Source: BRH-c25 sp012519325
Lineage (GTDB): Bacteria > Bacillota > Clostridia > Lutisporales > Lutisporaceae
Assembly: GCA_050950645.1 (NCBI GenBank)
Contig: JBMNHZ010000009.1
Location: 124,001 to 188,000 of the forward strand
Length of the DNA: 64,000 bases
Reading direction: 5' to 3'
Positions 42,929 through 51,143 of the stretch are shown piece after piece. The notes beneath the pieces are model-generated. The model ran no database searches and had not been told where the DNA came from. It saw only the letters and a list, made by a program, of their open reading frames with translations. The first letter of the stretch is position 1. Each line of letters starts with the position of its first letter. Made by a program: the position numbers and the translations under genes.

Positions 42929-43486
42929 GTGAAAGCAACCGGAATTGTAAGAAGGATAGATGACCTTGGTAGAGTTGTAATACCGAAAGAAATAAGAAGA
43001 ACTTTACGCATAAGAGAAGGAGATCCTTTGGAAATATTCACGGACAGGGAAGGTGAAGTAATACTTAAGAAATACTCCCCCATTGGCGAACTCAGCGACT
43101 TTGCAAAAGAATATGTAGAATCTCTTCACAGTTCCATGGAGCATATTACATGCATAGCTGACAGGGATACCATTATTGCCGTCGCAGGAGCGCCAAAGAA
43201 AGAGCTGCTGGAAAAAAGAGTAAGCCCTTCTCTGGAGAGGATAATGGAGGATAAGACAACAGTTGTTCTCAGCCTTACCGGAGAGAATAAAATGATCAAC
43301 ATATCTGCTGATGAAGAGGGTGCACCGAGATATACTTCAGGAGTAATAGCACCGATTATAACTCAGGGTGATTCTATAGGAGCAGTTTTATTACTTTCTA
43401 AAGATCCAAACGTGCAGATGGGGGAACTGGAGGTAAAATTGTCGGAAACTGCAGCCAGTTTCCTCGGTAAGCAAATGGAGCAGTAA
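42929..43486 (+). CDS. spoVT: Stage V sporulation protein T
   Basis: 185 residues from GTG 42929 with AAAGGAGG upstream. The N-terminal AbrB swapped-hairpin DNA-binding domain (MKATGIVRRIDDLGRVVIPK, LRIREGDPLEIF) is joined to a C-terminal GAF-like domain (VIAPIITQGDSIGAVLLLSK). In Bacillus it is a SigG-dependent forespore regulator. An IS200-type element inserted upstream between prsA and spoVT. Confidence 0.96.
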   Translation: MKATGIVRRIDDLGRVVIPKEIRRTLRIREGDPLEIFTDREGEVILKKYSPIGELSDFAKEYVESLHSSMEHITCIADRDTIIAVAGAPKKELLEKRVSPSLERIMEDKTTVVLSLTGENKMINISADEEGAPRYTSGVIAPIITQGDSIGAVLLLSKDPNVQMGELEVKLSETAASFLGKQMEQ

Positions 43487-43502
43487 TGGAGAATAAACGA
43501 AG

Positions 43503-43533
43503 GTAGTAGTCGAAGAGGCTGCTACTTTTTGTT
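43503..43533 (+). terminator. Terminator after spoVT
   Basis: GTAGTAGTC (43503-43511) pairs with GGCTGCTAC through 43525 (two G-U wobbles), followed by TTTTTGTT. Confidence 0.75.
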
Positions 43534-43807
43534 CTATTATACCTGATTTTTGGCTATATTAGATATATGAATCAATTTAATGTAATATGTTTAGTGTGGA
43601 ACATATGCTTAAATAGTTTTGTTAGTTATGAACAGATATGTTAGAATAATTATGCTTGCATATGTTGGGAAAAAGGTTTATCATTGCAAAAATAGCATAA
43701 GCATCTGCTTTTGTATTGTCATAATTTACTTTTCGAATATGTGAATTAAGGAGAAGGTCTTGTATATTACGATGCAAAACATCTGAGTTATTTTTGGGAG
43801 GTCAAAA
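43534..43807 (+). promoter_or_regulatory. spoVB upstream region with conserved motif copy 2 (43562-43610)
   Basis: No coding content. GATATATGAATCAATTTAAT then ATATGTTT (43585-43592) - AGTGTGG - AACATAT (43600-43606) and GCTT repeat the motif found at 30361-30405. It lies about 200 nt before the spoVB ATG. The rest is AT-rich; TTTTTGGGAGG gives the ribosome site. Confidence 0.45.
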
Positions 43808-45409
43808 ATGGGTTTTCATAAGCAATCGTTTATTAAAGGTGCTGCAATTCTTGCAATTGCAGGCATAATATCAAAGGTACTGGGTGCGATATACAGAATA
43901 CCCTTAGGCAGGATAATAGGCTCTGAAGGGATGGCTTATTATCAAACTGCTTATGAGCTTTACATACTGATGCTGACGATCTCTGCCTATTCCATACCCA
44001 TAGCTATATCAAAGCTGGTGTCGGAAAAAATTGAGTTAGGCAGGCGGGATGAAGCACACAAGACCTTCAAGGTGGCACTTTCAATGATAGGCTTCTTAGG
44101 TATAACACTCTCGGCACTGCTGTTTTTCAACGCTCAAAGCTTTGTAAACACAGTAAAAAATCCGGGGGCATACTTGGCTGTTCTTTGCGTTGCACCGGCA
44201 ATATTCACCGTATCATTAAGCGGGGCCTTCAGAGGATATTTCCAGGGTATGCAGAATATGACCCCTAGTGGGTTGTCACAGGTGACAGAACAGATTGCGC
44301 GGGTAGTTTTCGGTTTTATACTGGCAATAGTGTTTCTGCCTATAGGTTATGAGGCAGCTGCCGGAGGAGCGGTTTTTGGCACTACGATCGGAGGCCTTGC
44401 CAGTTTTCTTACACTTATATATATATACAGAAAGAGAAGGAAGGAAATTAAAGAAGGTGTGAATTCTGCCGGCACGATTAAGATGGAATCTGCCTTAAGA
44501 ATTGCAAAAAGGATAATTATATTTTCCATACCGATTACTGTAGGGGGAAGTATAATGCCTGTAATGACGGTGCTTGATACGTTTATTGTAATGGATAGGC
44601 TTCAGTCGGCGGGTTTTTCTCTTGAAACCTCCACCAGTCTGCTGGGACAGTTGAAAGGTATGGCGGGAGCATTTATTAATCTGCCTCAAGTATTCACCAT
44701 TGCTTTAGCAGCAAGCCTGGTTCCGGCAATTTCCGAATCCATTGCAAGAAATGATTTGGTATCTGCCGCAAGGAAGTCTGAGCTGGCGATAAGAGTGAGC
44801 TTAATAATCGGATTACCGGCCGCCTTTGGGCTTTTCATACTTTCAGACCCGATAATGAAACTGATGTATCCGGCAGAACCTGCTACACTGGGGATGGTAC
44901 TGCGCTATCTGTCAATGGCGGTGATATTCCTTACTCTTGTCCAGACTATGACAGGAATACTTCAAGGAATGGGGAAAGAGAGAATACCTGTTATAAACCT
45001 CGTAATTGGAGCTTTGGTAAAAGCAGCAGTCAGTTATACCCTGACTTCCGTGCCGGTTATAAATATCAGAGGTGCTGCGATAGGAACCGTTGCAGGTTAT
45101 GCAACATCTGCAATTTTAAATATGAGTGCAATAATAAAACATCAAAAATCAAATATAAGGATAACCAGGATGGTTTTGAAGCCGGCAATAGCTACAGGTG
45201 CTATGGTAATCGCGGCATATGCGAGCTATAGGGTTTTGTTTGAGGCTATTGGGAGGAATTCAGCAGCTACATTGCTTGCCATATCATTTGCCGCAGTAGT
45301 ATATATAATAGTGCTTATACTTATAAAGGGCATTGCAGTAGAAGAATTGGAAATGGCACCTGGGGGAAAAAGGCTTTCACACATACTTAAGAAAAAGAGA
45401 TTATTATAA
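43808..45409 (+). CDS. spoVB: SpoVB-like MOP-superfamily flippase
   Basis: 533 residues, GGGAGG before ATG. About 14 helices of the MurJ/Wzx/SpoVB type. The start FIKGAAILAIAGIISKVLGA and YRIPLGRIIGSEGMAYYQTA is diagnostic; later LSGAFRGYFQGMQNMTPSGL and VQTMTGILQGMGKERIPVIN. Thought to move lipid-linked precursors across the membrane for spore cortex synthesis. Its position after spoVT and before mazG matches Bacillus. Confidence 0.93.
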   Translation: MGFHKQSFIKGAAILAIAGIISKVLGAIYRIPLGRIIGSEGMAYYQTAYELYILMLTISAYSIPIAISKLVSEKIELGRRDEAHKTFKVALSMIGFLGITLSALLFFNAQSFVNTVKNPGAYLAVLCVAPAIFTVSLSGAFRGYFQGMQNMTPSGLSQVTEQIARVVFGFILAIVFLPIGYEAAAGGAVFGTTIGGLASFLTLIYIYRKRRKEIKEGVNSAGTIKMESALRIAKRIIIFSIPITVGGSIMPVMTVLDTFIVMDRLQSAGFSLETSTSLLGQLKGMAGAFINLPQVFTIALAASLVPAISESIARNDLVSAARKSELAIRVSLIIGLPAAFGLFILSDPIMKLMYPAEPATLGMVLRYLSMAVIFLTLVQTMTGILQGMGKERIPVINLVIGALVKAAVSYTLTSVPVINIRGAAIGTVAGYATSAILNMSAIIKHQKSNIRITRMVLKPAIATGAMVIAAYASYRVLFEAIGRNSAATLLAISFAAVVYIIVLILIKGIAVEELEMAPGGKRLSHILKKKRLL

Positions 45410-45433
45410 ATACAAATACGAGGAGAAAATCAT

Positions 45434-46918
45434 ATGCAAAAGATAACTATTGTGGGGCTGGGGCCTGGGGATTACAAGCAGCTTAGTTTAGAAGCGCTCG
45501 AAATAATAAAAAATGCAGAAACTTTGGTTCTCAGGACAGAAAAACATCCTGTTGCAGACCGCATAAGAGAATTGGGGATAAGTTATACCTGCTGTGATGA
45601 CATATATAACAGCTGTGAATCCTTTGAAGAGACTTATAAAAGAATAAGCCAGCGCATATTAAACCTGTGCCGTGAAAAAGGCCAGGTAGTATATGCCGTG
45701 CCGGGACATCCCCTGGTGGCGGAGAAAAGTGTAGAACTGATTACTGCAGGTGCGGGAGCAGATATTCAAGTAAGCATAGTCCCTGCATTGAGCTTCATTG
45801 ACGTCATACTGAGCTCCCTGAAAATAGATCCTGTGTATGGCCTGAAAATCATCGACGGTTTGAGCATCAAAACCCAAAAACCTGACAAAAAATGCGGAAA
45901 CATCATAACCCAGGTATATGACAGGCTTACTGCTTCCGAAGTAAAGCTAATGTTGATGGATTACTACACAGATGATTTTGATATATATATAATTAGGGCA
46001 GCCGGAGTGGAGGGCCAGGAACGTGTTGAAAGCATACCGCTTTATGAGTTGGATAGGATAGATTGGATGGATTATCTTACAAGCATTTATATTCCTCCTG
46101 CACTGGAGAAAGGAGGAAAATACAAGAGCTTCGAAGAGCTGGTGGAGATCATGGAGGATTTGAGAGGCGAGAAGGGCTGCCCCTGGGATAAAAAACAGAC
46201 AAGGGAGTCTTTAAAGCCATATCTTCTTGAAGAAACCTACGAGGTTTTGGATGCCATCGAAAAGGACGATCTTGAACTTATAGTTGAAGAACTTGGGGAT
46301 TTGCTGCTCCAGGTTGTATTTCACTCACAAATAGCTAAAGAAGATGGAGAGTTTGATATTAATGAGGTAATAACCGGTATAGTAAATAAGCTGGTTATAA
46401 GGCATCCACACGTTTTTGGAGACATAAAGGCCACCAGTGAAAGCGGAGCTTTAAAGAGTTGGGAAGCATCAAAACGCAGATATAAGGGGATAGACACATA
46501 TACAAAGACTCTTGAAGACATACCGGAAATACTGCCGGCATTGATGAGAGCATACAAGGTACAGCAGAAGGCAGCATTGGCAGGCTTTGACTGGGATGAA
46601 TTCGAAGAGGCATTTTCAAAGGTTTATGAGGAGGCAGAAGAGGTAAAGGAAGTATATAAAACCGGCGAAAAGGCCATAATAGAGGAAGAAATCGGAGATT
46701 TGCTGTTTTCGGTTGTTAATGTATCAAGGTTCTTAAAGGTTCAACCTGAGCTTGCCCTAAGAGCCACAACGGAAAAATTTATCAAAAGATTCAAATATAT
46801 TGAAGAAACTGCCTTGCAATCCGGTAAAAAACTTGTTAAAATGAGCTTGCAGGAGATGGATAAGCTATGGAATGAAGCAAAACAGCAAGTTTTAGCAAAA
46901 AAAGATGAAAAAAAATGA
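45434..46918 (+). CDS. mazG: Fused SAM methylase-like / MazG NTP pyrophosphohydrolase (YabN)
   Basis: 494 residues, GAGGAG before ATG. N-terminal tetrapyrrole (corrin/porphyrin) methylase fold with GLGPGDYKQLSLEALEIIKN and YAVPGHPLVAEKS (residues 1-220). Two MazG modules follow: RGEKGCPWDKKQTRESLKPY, LLEETYEVLDAIEKDD with EELGDLLLQVVFHSQIA, and a second EEEIGDLLFSVVNVSRFL. Cleaves NTPs to NMP and PPi. Next gene is hup. Confidence 0.94.
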   Translation: MQKITIVGLGPGDYKQLSLEALEIIKNAETLVLRTEKHPVADRIRELGISYTCCDDIYNSCESFEETYKRISQRILNLCREKGQVVYAVPGHPLVAEKSVELITAGAGADIQVSIVPALSFIDVILSSLKIDPVYGLKIIDGLSIKTQKPDKKCGNIITQVYDRLTASEVKLMLMDYYTDDFDIYIIRAAGVEGQERVESIPLYELDRIDWMDYLTSIYIPPALEKGGKYKSFEELVEIMEDLRGEKGCPWDKKQTRESLKPYLLEETYEVLDAIEKDDLELIVEELGDLLLQVVFHSQIAKEDGEFDINEVITGIVNKLVIRHPHVFGDIKATSESGALKSWEASKRRYKGIDTYTKTLEDIPEILPALMRAYKVQQKAALAGFDWDEFEEAFSKVYEEAEEVKEVYKTGEKAIIEEEIGDLLFSVVNVSRFLKVQPELALRATTEKFIKRFKYIEETALQSGKKLVKMSLQEMDKLWNEAKQQVLAKKDEKK

Positions 46919-47002
46919 AAAAAAAGAAGGATTTTCGGGAACGAAGTAGAATATCCATAATCAGTAAATATTTCCTACAATATAAAAAATGGAGGGAAAA
47001 TG

Positions 47003-47284
47003 ATGAATAAATCAGATCTTATTAGTAAAATGGCCGAAAAAAGTGCTATGACAAAGAAAGATTCAGAAAAAGCTCTTAAGGCATTCATTGAAAGTGTTCA
47101 GGAAGCACTTGCAAAAGGCGATAAAGTTCAGTTGGTCGGTTTTGGAACTTTTGAAGTTAAAGCAAGAAAAGCCAGGGTAGGCAGAAACCCAAGAACCAGA
47201 GAAGAGATTAAAATACCAGCATCAAAGGCTCCGATATTCAAAGCTGGTAAGGATCTTAAGGAACTCGTAAATAAGAAGAAATAA
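47003..47284 (+). CDS. hup: DNA-binding protein HU
   Basis: 93 residues; either of two adjacent ATGs (47000, 47003) after GGAGGG. Typical HU: MNKSDLISKMAEKSAMTKKD, VQLVGFGTFEVKARKARVGR, NPRTREEIKIPASKAPIFKA and GKDLKELVN. Binds and bends DNA non-specifically. Its presence between mazG and rqcP is usual. Own terminator. Confidence 0.97.
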   Translation: MNKSDLISKMAEKSAMTKKDSEKALKAFIESVQEALAKGDKVQLVGFGTFEVKARKARVGRNPRTREEIKIPASKAPIFKAGKDLKELVNKKK

Positions 47285-47296
47285 GTACATATTTTT

Positions 47297-47327
47297 GAAA
47301 AATCAGGCTGGACTGGCCTGATTTTTC
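47297..47327 (+). terminator. Terminator after hup
   Basis: GAAAAATCAGGC (47297-47308) pairs with GCCTGATTTTTC (47316-47327). Symmetric A/T tails, so it may work both ways. Confidence 0.85.
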
Positions 47328-47330
47328 ATC

Positions 47331-47484
47331 TTATAGGAAATTATAATTTCCTATAAGATGGGGAATGCAAGGGGGTGAAGTCCCCTGCTGATAAAAGAGG
47401 GTGCTCAGGATGCTTGCTAATGCCTTCGGGAACCATAGGGTTTCCTAGCGAAAAAAATGCGCCGTGAGACGCATTTTTTATTTT
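47331..47484 (+). ncRNA. Candidate structured leader or small RNA before rqcP
   Basis: Non-coding and highly structured. It opens with a perfect 26-bp palindrome (arms 47331-47343 and 47344-47356), then GGGG-GTGAAGT-CCCC inside a longer pairing GCAAG (47367-47371) with CTTGC (47413-47417), then GGGAACC-ATA-GGGTTTCC, and ends in a rho-independent terminator: AAAATGCG (about 47454-47461) with CGCATTTT (47470 on), T-run. It lies 35 nt before the rqcP ribosome site, so termination here would cut rqcP off. Some words (GTGAAGTCC, TCAGGATG) recall cobalamin riboswitches, but the full consensus is absent. Class unknown. Confidence 0.55.
47452..47484 (+). terminator. Terminator ending the rqcP leader RNA
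   Basis: AAAAAATGCG, loop CCGTGAGA, CGCATTTTTT then ATTTTC. Strong stem and T-run, upstream of rqcP and within its leader, so likely an attenuator or the end of a separate small RNA. Confidence 0.8.
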
Positions 47485-47511
47485 CTATACCATAAAGAGG
47501 ATGTGATTTGA

Positions 47512-47757
47512 TTGAGGCTTGATAAATACTTAAAAAATTCCAGACTAATAAAAAGAAGGACGATAGCCAAAGAGGCCTGTGAAGGCGGGAAGGTTTATCT
47601 GAACGGTAAACAGGCGAAGCCAGGTGCTGAAGTGAAGCCAGGTGATATAATAGAGATTATCTTCGGTGAAAAAAGAATAAAGGCAGAGATTACAGACATA
47701 TCGGATAATGTATCAAAAGCTTCAGCAGCGGATATGTACAGGATCATACAAGGTTAA
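47512..47757 (+). CDS. rqcP: RqcP/YabO, S4-domain ribosome quality-control protein
   Basis: 81 residues from TTG 47512 (AGAGGATGTG upstream). It is one S4 RNA-binding domain: MRLDKYLKNSRLIKRRTIAK, EGGKVYLNGKQAKPGAEVKP, GDIIEIIFGEKRI. In Firmicutes it works with RqcH to add alanine tails to stalled chains on 50S subunits. The gene order hup-rqcP-yabP-yabQ-divIC is standard. Confidence 0.94.
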   Translation: MRLDKYLKNSRLIKRRTIAKEACEGGKVYLNGKQAKPGAEVKPGDIIEIIFGEKRIKAEITDISDNVSKASAADMYRIIQG

Positions 47758-47803
47758 TTTATTCATATTTACAACCTTCATGCATATAAATACTAGTAAG
47801 CAA

Positions 47804-47912
47804 TGTATTATCAGTGGAGATGAATTCTACTGATAATACAGCCTCCGGCGGGCGCGGGCAATACGGAATCGGTGCGCAAGTAAGCTGGAGGGTACTTGAA
47901 GTGTCTGGAGGG
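47804..47912 (+). promoter_or_regulatory. Structured yabP leader with alternative Shine-Dalgarno pairing
   Basis: First a long hairpin: TGTATTATCAGT (47804-47815) with ACTGATAATACA (47829-47840). Then CCTCCGGC (47842-47849) can pair with GCTGGAGG (47884-47891) or, exclusively, with CTGGAGGG (47905-47912), which is the yabP ribosome site 8 nt before ATG 47921. A GC-rich hairpin (GCGC...GTGCGC) fills the first loop. This is the layout of a translational switch. No known riboswitch was recognised. Confidence 0.55.
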
Positions 47913-47920
47913 TTTTTTTT

Positions 47921-48208
47921 ATGGAAGAAAAGAAGCTCACTAAGTCAAAACCTCACAGTATAACGATTGAAGGGCGTGAGAGGCTAATTATTAACGGTGT
48001 CAGGGATGTGGCAAGCTTTGATGAAAACGAAGTCACATTGGAAACAGAAGCAGGAGGCCTTACTATAAGAGGAACCGATTTGCATATTAACAGGTTGAGT
48101 GTTGACGACGGTAATCTGTTTGTGGAAGGTTACATAATTTCTTGCATATACAATGATAAAATAAATGTCAAAAAAACCGGCAGCTTTTTGAGCAATATAT
48201 TCAAATAA
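47921..48208 (+). CDS. yabP: Sporulation protein YabP
   Basis: 95 residues; GGAGGG before ATG. YabP/YqfC fold: HSITIEGRERLIINGVRDVA, FDENEVTLETEAGGLTIRGT, DLHINRLSVDDGNLFVEGYI. Required for sporulation in Bacillus; produced in the mother cell. Its ribosome site lies in the structured leader above. It forms a unit with yabQ 26 nt later. Confidence 0.94.
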   Translation: MEEKKLTKSKPHSITIEGRERLIINGVRDVASFDENEVTLETEAGGLTIRGTDLHINRLSVDDGNLFVEGYIISCIYNDKINVKKTGSFLSNIFK

Positions 48209-48234
48209 TAGCAGATATCCGGGGAGGTCATTCA

Positions 48235-48774
48235 GTGGAAACCGTTCAATTTCAGAGCTACGTATTTTTGTATTCGTTATATGGCGGAATAATAATAGGA
48301 GTGCTGTATGATATTTACAGGGTTATAAGAGGAATAAAGAAGAGTGAAAGGTTTATTACCTCCTTATGGGACATACTGTTTCTTTTCTCTGTATTCATGG
48401 TTGTGATATGGGCGATTTTTTCCAGCAGCTATGGGGAAATAAGAAGTTATGTTTTCATTGGATTTATGGTCGGATTCTACTTGCATGAAAAGTTGCTTGG
48501 GAGGATAGCATCAGGGGTGTTTCGTTTTTTGTACAAAGGCATAAGCAGTTTTTTCAAGAAAACCAACAGTATTCTTGCCCTGCCCATAAAAATGGTTTAT
48601 TCACTCATAAAAAGATGCTGCTGCAGTCTGACACACATGCTGGTAAAGAAAAAAACCAGATTAAGAAAAATACTAGGATTGCCGAAACAGATTATATATG
48701 ACTCCAAAAAGTATTATGGGCTTATAGTGAAAAGAAAAGGGAGAAAAAACAGTGGCAATAAAGGATTTTCTTAA
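48235..48774 (+). CDS. yabQ: Sporulation protein YabQ
   Basis: 179 residues from GTG 48235 with GGGGAGG upstream. About four membrane helices (FLYSLYGGIIIGVLYDIYRV; LWDILFLFSVFMVVIWAIFS; YVFIGFMVGFYLHEKLLGRI), then a long basic tail (RKGRKNSG). Needed for spore cortex in Bacillus. The tail is longer than in Bacillus YabQ as I recall it. Confidence 0.92.
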   Translation: METVQFQSYVFLYSLYGGIIIGVLYDIYRVIRGIKKSERFITSLWDILFLFSVFMVVIWAIFSSSYGEIRSYVFIGFMVGFYLHEKLLGRIASGVFRFLYKGISSFFKKTNSILALPIKMVYSLIKRCCCSLTHMLVKKKTRLRKILGLPKQIIYDSKKYYGLIVKRKGRKNSGNKGFS

Positions 48775-48895
48775 ACACCGTCGAATATAGATAATGCTAT
48801 ACAGTACATATTGATTTCGCTGAGAAATTGAGGTAATATGTGTAAAAGTTGTACATACTATATTAATATATTAATATAGTTTTGAGGGGATATAT

Positions 48896-49183
48896 ATGAA
48901 AAAGCCGAAGCTTAGACTTAAAAATATATTCATGATTGCTTTTATCATTTACGCTGCTATTACAATAATCAATCAGCAGTTTATTATTTATGAGCTTAAA
49001 GAAGCGGAACAAAATGAAATCTCCAAAATAGAATCTATCAGGAATGAAAATGACCGATTGATGGAAATGATCAATAATGCAACTTCTGTTGAATATATTG
49101 AAAAAATGGCCAGAGAGCAATTAGGTTTGGTCAAACCAGGAGAAAAAGTCTATATTGATCAATCCTCTGCCGAGTCAGATTAG
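48896..49183 (+). CDS. divIC: Septum formation initiator (DivIC/FtsB family)
   Basis: 95 residues, GAGGGG before ATG. Short basic cytosolic part, one membrane helix (IFMIAFIIYAAITIINQQFI), then a coiled coil (ELKEAEQNEISKIESIRNEN) and the conserved end EYIEKMAREQLGLVKPGEKV. Part of the DivIB-DivIC-FtsL complex of the divisome. Confidence 0.92.
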   Translation: MKKPKLRLKNIFMIAFIIYAAITIINQQFIIYELKEAEQNEISKIESIRNENDRLMEMINNATSVEYIEKMAREQLGLVKPGEKVYIDQSSAESD

Positions 49184-49303
49184 TCCTGTACTGATAATAA
49201 TATACAGGACAGGGAGAATTAGGTACAATATTGACAGGAGAAGGCTTTTAATATATTATATCCATAGCAGTTCTATTGTTATTAAGGGAGGAGTATCTTT
49301 TAT

Positions 49304-49726
49304 ATGCCTATAGAGGAAGGTAAAATAGTTGAAGGGGTTGTTTCAGGCATTACAAGCTTTGGAGCCTTTATTCAACTGCCGGAAGGTAAGATAGGTCTGG
49401 TCCATATTTCGGAAATTGCAGATACTTATGTTAAAGACATAAAGCAATTTGTTAAAGAAAAGGATAAAGTAAATGTTAAGGTGCTGTCTGTTGAAAAAAA
49501 CGGAAAGATAAATCTTTCAATAAAACAGGCGCAGGTAATTAATAGGACCAACAGGCCGATTGAAATCGACTGGGAACAGGAGGCAAGGAAAAATCAATGC
49601 TCTTCATTTGAAGACAGGCTTTTGAAGTTTCTTAAAGAAAGTGATGAAAAACTCCAACAGCTTAAAAAAAATACTGACTCAAAACGTAATGGGGGATACA
49701 GAAAAAGCGATGGACTGCAAAGATAA
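49304..49726 (+). CDS. yabR: S1-domain RNA-binding protein (YabR)
   Basis: 140 residues, GGGAGGAG before ATG. One S1 domain: MPIEEGKIVEGVVSGITSFG, AFIQLPEGKIGLVHISEIAD, VNVKVLSVEKNGKINLSIK. A charged tail follows (LKFLKESDEKLQQLKKNTDS). A general RNA-binding protein related to polynucleotide phosphorylase S1 domains. Position after divIC is as in Bacillus. Confidence 0.94.
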   Translation: MPIEEGKIVEGVVSGITSFGAFIQLPEGKIGLVHISEIADTYVKDIKQFVKEKDKVNVKVLSVEKNGKINLSIKQAQVINRTNRPIEIDWEQEARKNQCSSFEDRLLKFLKESDEKLQQLKKNTDSKRNGGYRKSDGLQR

Positions 49727-49765
49727 TTAATTACCGCAATCATTTAATTTTATAATATATAACTG

Positions 49766-49862
49766 TAAATCTACTGTAAGCAAGGCTGGCAGTAGATTTA
49801 AGCGTTCGCGCCGGAGTTTTCTTCGTAATAGGCGCATGAACTATATGCGGCTGCTGCCGCAT
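49766..49862 (+). terminator. Two hairpins between yabR and ppx
   Basis: TAAATCTACTG (49766-49776) with CAGTAGATTTA (49790-49800), and ATGCGGC (49845-49851) with GCCGCAT (49856-49862), followed by TTCTTGTTTATTTGTTT. The second is the better terminator; the first may be a leader or an operator. Confidence 0.5.
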
Positions 49863-49913
49863 TTCTTGTTTATTTGTTTACTGAAAGAAAAGGAATAATA
49901 AAAGGAGAAGCAA

Positions 49914-50846
49914 GTGAAAAGAATAGCAGTTATCGATATTGGTACAAACTCAATGAGGTTGATGCTTTGTGAGGTTACAGACAGTATAATTGCAAAGAAA
50001 GAAAAGGAGCTCATGATTACCAGGATAGGCAAGGATGTTTCAAAAACAGGGATGATAAGCGAAAAATCATTTGTGAGAAATATCGATGCTTTAAAATATT
50101 TTAAGAATAGAGCCGACAGATATGGAGTTGAAGAAATATACGCAATAGCTACCAGTGCTGTCCGTGACGCATTGAACGGAGAAATTTTTGTTGCCGAAGC
50201 TCTAAGTCAGGCAAGAGTCGATGTCAAAATCATAAGCGGAGAGGAAGAAGCAGAGCTTGGACTTTGGGGTGTAGCGAGTGAAATTCAAAATCCGCAGGAA
50301 ACCATGCTGGTAATTGATATAGGGGGTGGCAGCACTGAGCTGATACTTGGCAGTAAGAAAAGGATAGACTACAAAGCCAGTATTCCCGCAGGAGTGGTTA
50401 GAATGACGGAGCAGTTTGTTACCAGCAATCCTATCAAAGGTGAAAATATTGCAAATATGAAAATGAAGCTTAATGAACTTTTTATGGAGCCTTTGGAGTA
50501 TCTAAGCAAAAAAAGAATAGACCGGATGGTTGCTATTGGCGGCACTGCCACTACTACAGCATCCATGTTTCACAGCATGAGCATATACGATTCTAAAATA
50601 GTAAATAATACAGTTATCAATCTTGAATTTATCGAGAAGACATTCAATAAGCTTAAGGATATGTCTGTCCAGGAACGTTGGAATGTTAAAGGGCTTCAGA
50701 AAGAAAGGGCAGATGTTATGCCCTCCGGTTTGTTTATACTACAGCATATTATTGAAGGGCTGAATAAGGACAGTCTTATTATCAGCGAAAGCGATAATCT
50801 GGAAGGAATTATTGAAAAGTATGTATTGAGCAAAGGGGCCAAGTAG
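49914..50846 (+). CDS. ppx: Exopolyphosphatase / pppGpp phosphohydrolase family (Ppx/GppA)
   Basis: 310 residues from GTG 49914 with AAAGGAG upstream. ASKHA fold: AVIDIGTNSMRLMLCEV, AIATSAVRDALNGEIFVAEA, ISGEEEAELGLWGVA, VIDIGGGSTELILGSKK and VAIGGTATTTASM. Short form (about 300 residues) as common in Firmicutes. Removes terminal phosphates of polyphosphate or pppGpp. Confidence 0.93.
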   Translation: MKRIAVIDIGTNSMRLMLCEVTDSIIAKKEKELMITRIGKDVSKTGMISEKSFVRNIDALKYFKNRADRYGVEEIYAIATSAVRDALNGEIFVAEALSQARVDVKIISGEEEAELGLWGVASEIQNPQETMLVIDIGGGSTELILGSKKRIDYKASIPAGVVRMTEQFVTSNPIKGENIANMKMKLNELFMEPLEYLSKKRIDRMVAIGGTATTTASMFHSMSIYDSKIVNNTVINLEFIEKTFNKLKDMSVQERWNVKGLQKERADVMPSGLFILQHIIEGLNKDSLIISESDNLEGIIEKYVLSKGAK

Positions 50847-50887
50847 GATAAGAACCGTAAATGGTGGTAATTGCTAATAATTAGGTA

Positions 50888-50916
50888 TTGACGTTTAAAG
50901 TTAAAGACGATATAAT
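50888..50916 (+). promoter_or_regulatory. Strong SigA-type promoter of the tRNA cluster
   Basis: TTGACG (50888-50893), exactly 17 bp, TATAAT (50911-50916). TSS near 50924, 35 nt before tRNA-Leu. Confidence 0.8.
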
Positions 50917-50958
50917 AGTATTTGCCGTTAAAGCACGGTATCGATATTGAACAGTTTG

Positions 50959-51047
50959 GCCGAAGTGGCGGAACTGGCAGACGCACAGGACTTAAAATCC
51001 TGCGGTCCTTAAAGACTGTACCGGTTCGATTCCGGTCTTCGGCACCA
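50959..51047 (+). tRNA. tRNA-Leu (UAA)
   Basis: Acceptor GCCGAAG pairs with CTTCGGC; anticodon loop CTTAAAA gives TAA. Long variable arm typical of Leu. TTCGATTC T-loop. CCA is encoded (51045-51047). Confidence 0.96.
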
Positions 51048-51054
51048 AAAACAT

Positions 51055-51130
<76 letters not shown>

Positions 51131-51143
51131 ATTTTTAATGATA

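Noticed and set aside
47380..47400. Hammerhead-like CTGATAA core
   Set aside because: The strict CTGANGA and GAAA elements with three helices could not be assembled.
47358..47425. Possible cobalamin riboswitch (GTGAAGTCC and TCAGGATG words)
   Set aside because: Only some of the conserved words are there. The B12 box match is partial, the CCCGC-ACTG part is missing, and the downstream gene (rqcP) has no B12 link.
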